Shown piece by piece: positions 1 to 7,194 of a DNA stretch of 18,431 nt. The notes beneath the pieces were generated by a model. That model saw only the letters and a list, made by a program, of their open reading frames with translations, did no database searches and was not told where the DNA came from. Both the position numbers and the translations under genes were made by a program. The stretch's first letter is position 1. Each line of letters opens with the position of its first letter. This DNA comes from Deltaproteobacteria bacterium (GTDB lineage: Bacteria > Desulfobacterota > Binatia > UBA9968), in contig JACPDC010000229.1 of NCBI GenBank assembly GCA_016184235.1, positions 1 to 18,431 on the forward strand, written 5' to 3'.

Positions 1-489
1 CGCCACCACGGCCCTGGCCGTGTCCAGTGAGGTGTAACAGGGTATCTGGTTCTCCACCGCAGCCCGCCGGATATCGAAGCCATCCCTCAGGGGGGTGCGG
101 TCTCCGGTGACCGTGTTGATGACCCCGTTGACGGTGCGGTCCCGGATAATATCCAGCACGTCCGAGCGCCGAACGCCCTCTTTCGACTCTACAACTGATC
201 GTGCAACCGGGATAAGACCAAGAATCCTTCGTATCTTTGTAAAGTGAAAGTGTACTAACCCGGCCCCATCTTTGTCCGGGCAGACGTGAAGGATCGACCC
301 GTCTGAGGCAACAAATCCAATCCCTGGTGGGCAGCACTCCTGCCCGGCACTCTCCAGTTGAGAAAGTAGATCCAACTCATTCCTCCAAGCGTGGGTTTCG
401 AAAGCGCGAAGACCGTCTGCTACTGCCACCTCGTCATGCTCATCGGCTGAAAAATCCGGATGCTGGATCCAGTAGCGGATCGATCTCAT
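1..489 (-). CDS. Chimeric open frame: unknown N-terminal domain joined to C-terminal end of CarB MGS domain (partial, runs off left edge)
   Basis: Reading the minus strand from ATG at 489-487, the frame stays open to base 1 (163 codons). The last ~55 codons visible (about 1-190) match the end of the MGS allosteric domain of carbamoyl-phosphate synthase large subunit. Visible signatures are SDVLDIIRD, NGVINTVTGDRTPLRDG, FDIRRAAVE and IPCYTSLDTARA. The first ~90 codons do not look like CarB: they begin MRSIRYWIQHPDF and contain QECCPPGIGFVASDGSILH and LVHFHF, which suggest a small soluble protein I do not recognise. A full CarB is about 1,070 aa, so here only its tail is present, joined in frame to foreign sequence near position 190. 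The start is uncertain: in-frame stops lie just upstream and there is no strong Shine-Dalgarno. It could be a recombination relic, a genuine fusion or an assembly chimera. The CarB homology is clear; the gene model is not. Confidence 0.6.
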   Translation of the reverse strand, partial: MRSIRYWIQHPDFSADEHDEVAVADGLRAFETHAWRNELDLLSQLESAGQECCPPGIGFVASDGSILHVCPDKDGAGLVHFHFTKIRRILGLIPVARSVVESKEGVRRSDVLDIIRDRTVNGVINTVTGDRTPLRDGFDIRRAAVENQIPCYTSLDTARAVVA

Positions 490-507
490 CTGCTTTTACT
501 ATGTGGT

Positions 508-579
508 CTAATCTTCCATGGCGTCGGAGAAAGACCCCTTTTCCTCTCCACCATTTGAGGAGATATTCGTCTTTTTCAC
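508..579 (-). CDS. Possible 23-codon small ORF upstream of and in frame with the CarB chimera
   Basis: A GTG at 579-577 is preceded by a good ribosome-binding site (AAGGAG, 6 nt upstream). It opens a 23-codon frame beginning VKKTNISSNGGEEK and ending at TAG (510-508). It is in the same frame as the ATG at 489, separated from it by three stop codons. It may be a short leader peptide, or the original start of the downstream unknown protein now cut off by mutation. I recognise no homology. The support is only the ribosome-binding site and the shared frame. Confidence 0.25.
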   Translation of the reverse strand: MKKTNISSNGGEEKGSFSDAMED

Positions 580-732
580 GAGGTGCTCCTTCCCGCTAAC
601 TCACAGGCAGGATGCCTTTTTCATTTCGGCTGTAGATTGTTAGCCCAAAGAGGATTTTATAGCCGTTTTCAGGACTTGGCAACGAAATTTACGAGTGCCC
701 AGAATGCAACAAGCACTGCGGGGATTGGCAGG

Positions 733-3570
733 CTATTCTGGTTCAGACGGCGGCAAATAATAGGCCTCGACGGCGGGTTTGTAGGAGCGCGGGAGCCAGA
801 GAGGGCGGCGGAGATTATTGGGGCCGAGTGCGGGTCGTGTCATCTTGAGCCAGCGTTTGTAGACCTCATGCGACTTGTTGGTGTCGACGAAGATATCGCC
901 GTAGCGATCCTCCGGACCGACCCCCTCCACTCTCACCTTCTGATGCCAGCAGTGCTGGCCGCTGATGAAATCGGGCTGGACGGGAAAAGTAAGATTCTGA
1001 TGCACGCCGCCATCCTCCCACCAGATGCGCTCCGAATCGGGGTCGTCGCTCTTAAACGGCCGGATGCCGTGAATCTGCCGCATCATCCACTGTCCGGGCG
1101 CAACCTGTTTTAAATCCACCAGCGCGGTTGACCAGCGCTCGCCTCCCATTTCTTCTTTAAGCCGCCACCTGCCGAGATGATGCGAGCAGGCGACGACACC
1201 CGGCCTGATCCCTTCCGTGACCCACACCTTGTCCACGAAATAACCGATCTCCGTGTGAACCTTGAGGAGCTCTCCGGTTTTCACGCCGAGCCTCTCCGCG
1301 TCTTTGGTATGGAGCCAGAGAGGGTTCTTGTGCGAGATCTCATAGAGCCACTTGGCGTTTCCCGAGCGCGTGTGGATCAGAGTCGGCAGGCGAAAGGTCG
1401 GCAGGAGGAGCATCTCGCCTTTTGCCTGGTTGATCTGCTCCCTGTGCACATGGCTCTTGATGTAGCCCGGCACGGCATGCTCCGGCCACTTCCATTCTTT
1501 GAGAGTCTTGGAAAAGAACTCCAGCTTGCGCGACGGCGTCGGAAAGCCGGTGCAGGGGATAGCATCGATCTCGACACCGATGACGCTTCCGGCTTTCGTG
1601 ATAACCTTGCTCACAGGATCGAGCGCAGAGCCTTCCAGCTCTTTTTCTTTAAGCCTGGTCTCGTGCGTCCGGTAGACGTTTTCCTCTATCAGGAAGGCGC
1701 CATATTTCCGCATGTACTCCAACGGCGTAAGCCCTTCTTTCGCGGCCGACTCAGGCAGGCCCGGCACGCTGTTTTCGAATATCCAGCGGTAATAGTCCTC
1801 GACCGTGAGCTTCTTCCCCGGTTCGTAAGGCGACTCGAAGTATTTGCGGATGCCGAGGGAGCCGTCCGGATCGACTTTCCAGGAAAGCTCGATCCAGAAC
1901 TCATCCTCTTCCCATATCTCACCCAATCCCGCCTCGCGATGCGCCTCGTAGGTAAAATTGAATTTCTTTCCCTGCCTCTCCAGAGCCACGCGCAGCACCG
2001 GCTGGCGGAATCCGATCCAGCGCGCCGCGTGCGTCTCCTGGCTCATCAGGTCGTGGCGCTCCGAGGCATGTCCCATCGGCAGCACGTAATCGGCGAACCA
2101 GGCGGTCTCGCTCCAGGTCGGCGTCAAGCAGGCGTGGCGCTCCACTTTACTCTCGTCCGTCAGCGCCTCGATCCAGCTCATGCCGTCCGGATTGGTCCAA
2201 ACCGGGTTATAGACGCGGGTGAAGTACATCGCGAGCTTTCCCCTCCCCTCTTTCAAGAAGTGGGGCAGGAGAAAGCTCATCTCGAAGAATGCCAGAGGAT
2301 ACTCGCGCGGCAGGAGCATCTCGTTCCAGATCTTCGCCGGCGGAGGCATCAGAGGCGGCGCCGGGACAAACTTGTTCCAGCCGCTCGGCGCGGTGCCGCC
2401 GGGCGTCGCCACCGCTCCTACCAGCACGGTCAAAAATTCGAGCGCCCTGGCCACCTGCCAGCCGCCGAGATTGCCGGCCGCGGCATTGCGCCAGACGTGG
2501 GTGGCCAGCGCCGATCCGGCGCGCCCGACCTCGCGGGCCACCTCGACGATCAGACCGGCTTTCACTCCGGATTCCTTCTCGGCGAACTCCGGCGTGTATT
2601 GGCCGTAGATCTCTTTCAGGATAGAGATGAAGCTCTCAAATGTCCGCGGCTTGTCCGGATACTCCTCGCGCAGGTACTCATCCCAATTGATCCACTTTTC
2701 GAGAAAAGCGCGGTCGTAAAGTCCCTCTTTCAAAATGACGTTGCACATCGCCAGCAACAGCGCCGCCTCGCTGCCGGGCCAGGGCGCAAGCCAGTAGTCG
2801 GCCATCGAGGCCGTGTTCGAGAGCCGGGTATCGACAGCGCAAATCTTCGCCCCCTTCATCTTCGCCTCGATGATCCTCTGGGCGTGCGGGTTGAAGTAGT
2901 GGCCGGTTTCCAGATGGGAGCTTAAGAGCAAGATGAAGCGGGCGTTGGCGTGGTCGGGCGACGGGCGATCCAGGCCGTGCCAGAAGGCGTATCCGGCGCG
3001 CGCCCCGGCCGAGCAGACATTGGTGTGGCTGTTGTGGCCGTCGATTCCCCAAGCGTGGAGAATCCTCTGGTGATAGACCAGCTCGTGGCCCGGCCTCCCG
3101 ACGTGATACATGATCTCGGTGCGACGGTCTTCCACGAGCGCCTTGCGCACCCGCGCGGCGATATCGTCAAGGACCTCATCCCAGCTTACCCTCTCCCATT
3201 TTCCCTCTCCCCTCTTTCCCGCGCGCTTGAGTGGATAGCGAATCCGCTCCGGATCGCTCACTTGATTGATCGTAGCCGGCCCTTTGGCGCAGTTGCGCCC
3301 GCGGCTTCCCGGATGCAACGGGTTGCCTTCGAATTTTTTTACGCTCAGCCTGTCTTTGTCGACGTAAGCGAGAAGACCGCATGCAGCCTCGCAATTAAAG
3401 CAGATCGTCGGGATCAGGCTGTAGCGCCGCTCGACTTTTTTGGGCCATGAAGCCGCGTCGTACTCTTTCCAGTCATCCCAGCGCTCGACCGGAGGATAGC
3501 TCGCCAGTTCTCCGCGAGGAGGCTCCAATCCCGCTGCCACCGGATTAAGTGGATTACGAGTTTCTTTCAT
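733..3570 (-). CDS. Molybdopterin-dependent oxidoreductase, PsrA/PhsA-like catalytic subunit, no Tat signal
   Basis: The protein is 945 aa and belongs to the DMSO-reductase superfamily. An N-terminal [4Fe-4S] site is formed by Cys57, Cys60, Cys64 and Cys94 (CFNCEAACG ... NCAKG). A likely molybdenum-ligand cysteine, Cys186, lies in NVCSAGARAG, as in the polysulfide/thiosulfate reductase and periplasmic nitrate reductase branches rather than the Asp- or Ser-ligated enzymes. The C-terminal third carries the usual molydopterin-binding region (LPTFRLPTLIHTRSGNAKW, then GVKTGELLKVHT). The N-terminus (MKETRNPLNPVAAG) has no twin-arginine signal and no hydrophobic stretch, so the mature enzyme is expected in the cytoplasm. 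The gene follows the Fe-S/NrfD fusion by 49 nt, which makes that protein its probable electron and membrane partner. The substrate is unknown: sulfur compounds, hydroxylated aromatics or an organic redox substrate are all possible. Family assignment is firm and reaction is open. Confidence 0.9.
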   Translation of the reverse strand: MKETRNPLNPVAAGLEPPRGELASYPPVERWDDWKEYDAASWPKKVERRYSLIPTICFNCEAACGLLAYVDKDRLSVKKFEGNPLHPGSRGRNCAKGPATINQVSDPERIRYPLKRAGKRGEGKWERVSWDEVLDDIAARVRKALVEDRRTEIMYHVGRPGHELVYHQRILHAWGIDGHNSHTNVCSAGARAGYAFWHGLDRPSPDHANARFILLLSSHLETGHYFNPHAQRIIEAKMKGAKICAVDTRLSNTASMADYWLAPWPGSEAALLLAMCNVILKEGLYDRAFLEKWINWDEYLREEYPDKPRTFESFISILKEIYGQYTPEFAEKESGVKAGLIVEVAREVGRAGSALATHVWRNAAAGNLGGWQVARALEFLTVLVGAVATPGGTAPSGWNKFVPAPPLMPPPAKIWNEMLLPREYPLAFFEMSFLLPHFLKEGRGKLAMYFTRVYNPVWTNPDGMSWIEALTDESKVERHACLTPTWSETAWFADYVLPMGHASERHDLMSQETHAARWIGFRQPVLRVALERQGKKFNFTYEAHREAGLGEIWEEDEFWIELSWKVDPDGSLGIRKYFESPYEPGKKLTVEDYYRWIFENSVPGLPESAAKEGLTPLEYMRKYGAFLIEENVYRTHETRLKEKELEGSALDPVSKVITKAGSVIGVEIDAIPCTGFPTPSRKLEFFSKTLKEWKWPEHAVPGYIKSHVHREQINQAKGEMLLLPTFRLPTLIHTRSGNAKWLYEISHKNPLWLHTKDAERLGVKTGELLKVHTEIGYFVDKVWVTEGIRPGVVACSHHLGRWRLKEEMGGERWSTALVDLKQVAPGQWMMRQIHGIRPFKSDDPDSERIWWEDGGVHQNLTFPVQPDFISGQHCWHQKVRVEGVGPEDRYGDIFVDTNKSHEVYKRWLKMTRPALGPNNLRRPLWLPRSYKPAVEAYYLPPSEPE

Positions 3571-3590
3571 CGAATTTCTTCTAATAACTC

Positions 3591-3624
3591 GTTCAAATTG
3601 TTGAAGCCGTTCAACACGTTCAAC
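3591..3624. repeat. Cluster of GTTCAA(C) direct and inverted repeats in the intercistronic gap
   Basis: Four heptamer-like units lie back to back. They are GTTCAA (3591-3596), its inverted form GTTGAA (3600-3605), GTTCAAC (3609-3615) and GTTCAAC (3618-3624). GTTGAA and the next GTTCAAC form a 6-bp hairpin with a 4-nt loop. The last unit contains the stop codon (minus-strand TGA, 3622-3620) of the Fe-S/NrfD gene. The cluster occupies most of the gap before the molybdoenzyme gene. It may be an mRNA-processing or stability element, or a small dispersed repeat. Confidence 0.6.
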
Positions 3625-5158
3625 TCAGAGGAACTGACTGGCCGGCCTTGATCCAGAGATCCTCGAACACCCAGAGGCCGATCAAAACCAGGAACGCAAC
3701 CAGGGCCGAAGTGAAATAGGCTGCTCCGTCTTGCAGACCAACCCACATCAACAGCAGAATCGGCACAAGATTCCCCAGACCGACGGCAAGCCACCAGAAG
3801 CGGCCTGACAACGGGCCCTCTTTCAAATGGGCTATCGCCCTTCTTACGTTTTCACTCGCGTGGCCGAGGGAGATTTCTCCCAGAGTCATTGCCAGATCAA
3901 AAACCAGAGAGACGTAGAGCACTTTGGACAAGAGGCTGATCAGCGCAGGACTCGCGTGAGCTACCGCGCCGAGGATCAATAGCGTCGCGCTTCCCGCGGT
4001 CACGGCCTGAGCCAGCAAGCGCCAGAAAAAAAGCGGGCTCTGCCAGAGATCCCTCCCTTTCGCCTGGGCGAAGAGAAAGGCGGAATAACAGGCCGAGGCG
4101 ATCGCCAGCAGCGCGGTAAGCCCTAAAAGCAAATCGGGGACTCTGCCCTGTGTGATACCGAAAAAAAGCCAGAGCGCGCTCAGCAACCCGTAGGCGAACA
4201 AAATGTAACCGCCCCAGACCAGCCAGGATTTCAAGTTGGGCTTGAACAGTATGTAGAAAAATCTCTCGGGGCGCTTGAGGTCGAGGATCAAGAGCAGCGT
4301 AGTAAGACCGGTAAAGGCGAGCGCGACCAGAGGGCTTGCCACCTCAAGAAGCCTGCTCGCTCCTCCGTAGCCGAGATTCAAAAGAAACGCCGCTAAAAGA
4401 AGAACGCCGGCCGCGATCGACTTCGTCCAGAGATACGACGCGATCTTTCCGCCCCAGAGCGCCGGGTGAGGAACATCATAAACCTCCCTGGCCCCGCCGA
4501 GCGCGGCTCCATGCCCGGTCTCCACGGCCGGGCCGGAAAGTGTCTCCGCGGCCGGGTTCTTGTCGGCCCAGAGATAGCTGCTCTGAGGCTCCAGCATGGC
4601 GGGCTCCAGGAGATCTCCATCCACGCCGAGGTAAAAGAGCTTCGGTCTCGTCCCCTTGCCCGCTTTGCGTACGCTCGTCTTTTGCGTGGCCACGGTCCAG
4701 CTGATCCGGCTCTCGGGATCATCGAGATCCCCGGCGATAATCGCCTGCTCCGGGCAGACGATGACGCAGGCGGGCTCAAGCCCGACCTCCACGCGGTGCG
4801 CGCAGAAATTACATTTGGCCGCGGTCTGGGTATCGGGATCGATGTACAGGGCATCATAGGGGCAAGCCTGCATGCAGGACTTGCAGCCGATGCAGCGACT
4901 ATTGTCGAAGTCAACGATGCCGTCGGAGCGGCGAAACAAGGCTACTGTCGGGCAGATCTCTATGCAGGGGGCGTCATCGCAGTGGTTGCATCTTAAGACG
5001 CTAAAGTAACGTTTGGTGTCGGGAAACTCGCCTTTCTCGATGTATTTGACCCAGGTCCGATAGACTCCGATCGGGACATTGTGCTCTTCCTTACAAGCTA
5101 CCGTGCAGGCATGACAGCCGATGCAGCGGTTCTGGTCGATGACAAAACCGTAGCGCAT
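3620..5158 (-). CDS. PsrB-PsrC-type fusion: four-cluster ferredoxin domain joined to NrfD-like membrane quinone-interacting domain
   Basis: The protein is 512 aa. Residues ~1-180 form a DmsB/PsrB-type electron-transfer subunit with sixteen cysteines in four clusters. These are Cys12/15/18/22, Cys57/60/65/69, Cys89/92/95/99 and Cys116/119/131/135. After a Pro/Ala/Gly-rich linker (~185-235) come about eight hydrophobic segments from ~240 to 505, typical of NrfD/PsrC quinol-interacting proteins. In most organisms these two parts are separate genes. There is no signal peptide, so the ferredoxin domain should face the cytoplasm. That fits the Tat-less molybdoenzyme encoded 49 nt downstream. The expected role is to pass electrons between the molybdoenzyme and membrane quinone. 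The direction cannot be told from sequence. The ribosome-binding site at the ATG is weak. Confidence 0.92.
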   Translation of the reverse strand: MRYGFVIDQNRCIGCHACTVACKEEHNVPIGVYRTWVKYIEKGEFPDTKRYFSVLRCNHCDDAPCIEICPTVALFRRSDGIVDFDNSRCIGCKSCMQACPYDALYIDPDTQTAAKCNFCAHRVEVGLEPACVIVCPEQAIIAGDLDDPESRISWTVATQKTSVRKAGKGTRPKLFYLGVDGDLLEPAMLEPQSSYLWADKNPAAETLSGPAVETGHGAALGGAREVYDVPHPALWGGKIASYLWTKSIAAGVLLLAAFLLNLGYGGASRLLEVASPLVALAFTGLTTLLLILDLKRPERFFYILFKPNLKSWLVWGGYILFAYGLLSALWLFFGITQGRVPDLLLGLTALLAIASACYSAFLFAQAKGRDLWQSPLFFWRLLAQAVTAGSATLLILGAVAHASPALISLLSKVLYVSLVFDLAMTLGEISLGHASENVRRAIAHLKEGPLSGRFWWLAVGLGNLVPILLLMWVGLQDGAAYFTSALVAFLVLIGLWVFEDLWIKAGQSVPLS

Positions 5159-5229
5159 TCAAAGATGAAAAACCGCGACCGTCTCTTCATAAAGTATCGG
5201 AAGCGTGTATCAGAGAAGGAATGAAGATG

Positions 5230-6879
5230 TCAAGCAATTGAAGATTTTGATTGCAGCTTCGCGGTGATATCCTCGGACAGCAACCGCTTATTGACCTTCG
5301 TGTCAGAGACCATAGGCAGGCCCTCCACGATCTCAAGGCGCTCGGGAAGCTTGTAAGGAGCGATCTTTTTAGATTGAAGGAAAGCGGCGATCTCCTCGAG
5401 CGTGGGCCGGTCGTCTCCACGCGGGATCACGTAAGCGCAAACCCGCTCGCCTAAGATCGGGTCGGGCATGCCCACCACGGCCGCCTGCCTGATTTTGGCA
5501 TGGGCGAGGAGAAGATCTTCGATCTCACCGGGCTGGATATTCTGGCCGCCGCGAATGATGATCTCGCTCTTTCGCCCTACGATGATCAGATTTCCCCTAT
5601 CATTCCATTGAGCCAGATCTCCCAACGGCAGCCAGCCGTCACAGGTCCAGGTTTTTTGAGTCGCTTCGGGGTCTTTATAGAAGCCGGAGGAGCAGGCGGG
5701 ACCGCGGCCTTGAAGCTCTCCGATCCGGCCCGGGGCGACGGTATTCCCTTCCTCGTCCACGAGGCGCACCTCTGTGCCCACCCTGGGTCTCCCCACGGTA
5801 TGGTAGCGCGTCTCTTTAGGATCCTCAGGGGAGGTGAAAACTACTCCACCCCAGTCCACCGCTCCATAGGTGTTGAGCACCATGCCGCCAAGCTTTTCCT
5901 CGGCTTCCTGCGCTAGGGGAGCCGCAAGAGGCGCGCCGACGCTGAGCCAGAAACGGACCGAAGAGAGATTGTAACGATCGGGGCGCGGATAACGGGCCAG
6001 CAAGGCGAGCTGAGCGGGAACGAGACAGGCTACCGTAACTTTCTCCCGTTGAATCAGGTCGAGCGCCGCCTCGGCCTCGAAATGAGTCATGAAAACAGTC
6101 TTTGCTCCGATTTGTGGGGCCGCGAAATAGACCGGGATGTTCGGCCCTCCCGCTGCCGGCGAAAGGGCCGCCAGGACATCCTGCTCCGAGAGCTTCAGGA
6201 CGTCTATGTAGCTGCGACCGTAAAGCAGTCGCGCCGCCGCGGTATATTCCGAAAATTTAGGCAGACCCGTGCTGCCCGTGGTCGAATTGATCAGCGAGAC
6301 TTCGCCGGCGCTAAAGCGGCGCTCTTCCAAGGCCACCGGACTGATTCTCTCTTCCCAAGGAGCCTGCGCGACCTGATGCAAGGAAAGCGCCCCCGCAGGC
6401 GTCTCGTCGCCCGCTATGAGAATCTGACGCAGGCGAGGCAGTCCCTTCTTCAACTCTCCGATCATGCCGAAGTAGTCGAAGTCCCGATACCTCCATGGAA
6501 TCACCACCGCGGCGGCCTCGGTGTAACCGAGGCAATAACTCATCTCGTTTTCCCGCAGGGTCCGCGGGACAGGAAGGCAGAGTATTCCCGCCTTTTCGCA
6601 GGCGACCCGAATGAGCGGCAGCTCCACGCAGTTGGGGAGCTGGACTACAAGCACCTCATCGCGGGCCAGTCCCAGGTGGACCAGGGCGAGGGCCGCCCGA
6701 TCCGTCCACCTCTTTGCTTCAGCCCACGACAGCCGGCGCTGCCCGTCAGCGACCGCAATGCCTCCTGGGTCCCGGGCTGCATTGCGATCCCAGCAGTCCG
6801 AAAGCGTAAAAGGCTGCCAGGCTCCCCGACACAAATAGTCGCTGACGGTCTCGTCTGTCAGGCGAGTAGGGCGGGACAT
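5230..6879 (-). CDS. AMP-dependent acid ligase/synthetase, EntE/DhbE-like
   Basis: The protein is 549 aa, an ANL-superfamily adenylating enzyme that would activate a carboxylic acid to an acyl-AMP and then to a thioester. The N-terminal region (WQPFTLSDCWDRNAARDP, later QLPNCVELPLI) resembles 2,3-dihydroxybenzoate-AMP ligases. Core motifs are recognisable but unusual: the phosphate loop is STTGSTGLPK (199-208), with FSEYT following instead of the usual basic-Thr-His run, and motif A5 is YGAVDWG, with Asp where Glu is usual. The hinge motif GRKSEIIIRGGQNIQP (435-450) is standard. Lys528, in SDTKVNK, sits where the adenylation lysine belongs. The gene starts 15 nt after the 99-aa gene, so it is operonic with UbiD-1. 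The acid substrate is probably aromatic by family likeness, but the substrate-pocket HN motif of DhbE is not preserved. Confidence 0.85.
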   Translation of the reverse strand: MSRPTRLTDETVSDYLCRGAWQPFTLSDCWDRNAARDPGGIAVADGQRRLSWAEAKRWTDRAALALVHLGLARDEVLVVQLPNCVELPLIRVACEKAGILCLPVPRTLRENEMSYCLGYTEAAAVVIPWRYRDFDYFGMIGELKKGLPRLRQILIAGDETPAGALSLHQVAQAPWEERISPVALEERRFSAGEVSLINSTTGSTGLPKFSEYTAAARLLYGRSYIDVLKLSEQDVLAALSPAAGGPNIPVYFAAPQIGAKTVFMTHFEAEAALDLIQREKVTVACLVPAQLALLARYPRPDRYNLSSVRFWLSVGAPLAAPLAQEAEEKLGGMVLNTYGAVDWGGVVFTSPEDPKETRYHTVGRPRVGTEVRLVDEEGNTVAPGRIGELQGRGPACSSGFYKDPEATQKTWTCDGWLPLGDLAQWNDRGNLIIVGRKSEIIIRGGQNIQPGEIEDLLLAHAKIRQAAVVGMPDPILGERVCAYVIPRGDDRPTLEEIAAFLQSKKIAPYKLPERLEIVEGLPMVSDTKVNKRLLSEDITAKLQSKSSIA

Positions 6880-6894
6880 CTTTAAACCAGCGCG

Positions 6895-7194
6895 CTAGGA
6901 TTTAAGATGCCGCAGGGAAGAGAAAACATCCTGCCACGGCTGGCCGGGCGCGTAAGGGGGCAGTTCTTCCAATATCTTGATGCTCCATGGTTGCGGATGA
7001 AGGTGCCCGGTCTCGGAGCGAATCCAGAGGGTGTCACCGTCGGGGAGATTCCCTGAATTGCGCGATAGCTCGGCCCGGACTAATTTTGTATCGTACTTAC
7101 GGGGACCGGGCGTAAGATCCTTGATAAAGAGCGTTTCTTTCCCATCGCCCAGATCGCTCAACCGGCGCACAAAAGTCACATATTCTTTTTTCAC
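6895..7194 (-). CDS. 99-aa protein translationally coupled to UbiD-1, function unknown
   Basis: The start is GTG (7194-7192), which overlaps the UbiD-1 TGA stop in a GTGA junction. A GAGGA ribosome-binding site lies inside the end of the UbiD-1 gene, so translation is probably coupled. The product is small, soluble and charged, with no signal peptide, membrane segment or cysteine pair. It has a central block resembling a short beta-rich domain (TLWIRSETGHLHPQPWS) and an aromatic/proline C-terminus. I do not recognise the family. The coupling suggests a partner or accessory subunit of the decarboxylase, as small subunits accompany some UbiD-type enzymes. That role is inference only. Confidence 0.75.
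   Translation of the reverse strand: MKKEYVTFVRRLSDLGDGKETLFIKDLTPGPRKYDTKLVRAELSRNSGNLPDGDTLWIRSETGHLHPQPWSIKILEELPPYAPGQPWQDVFSSLRHLKS

Noticed and set aside
660..720. Plus-strand frame with a zinc-finger-like CPECNKHC motif
   Set aside because: It has no start codon, follows a stop directly, and runs into the antisense of the molybdoenzyme gene. A decayed fragment is possible but cannot be supported.
1177..2925. 582-codon plus-strand open frame opposite the molybdoenzyme gene
   Set aside because: It lies wholly antisense to a gene with clear cofactor motifs, is rich in Arg/Pro/Ala/His as expected for GC-rich shadow frames, and shows no domain.
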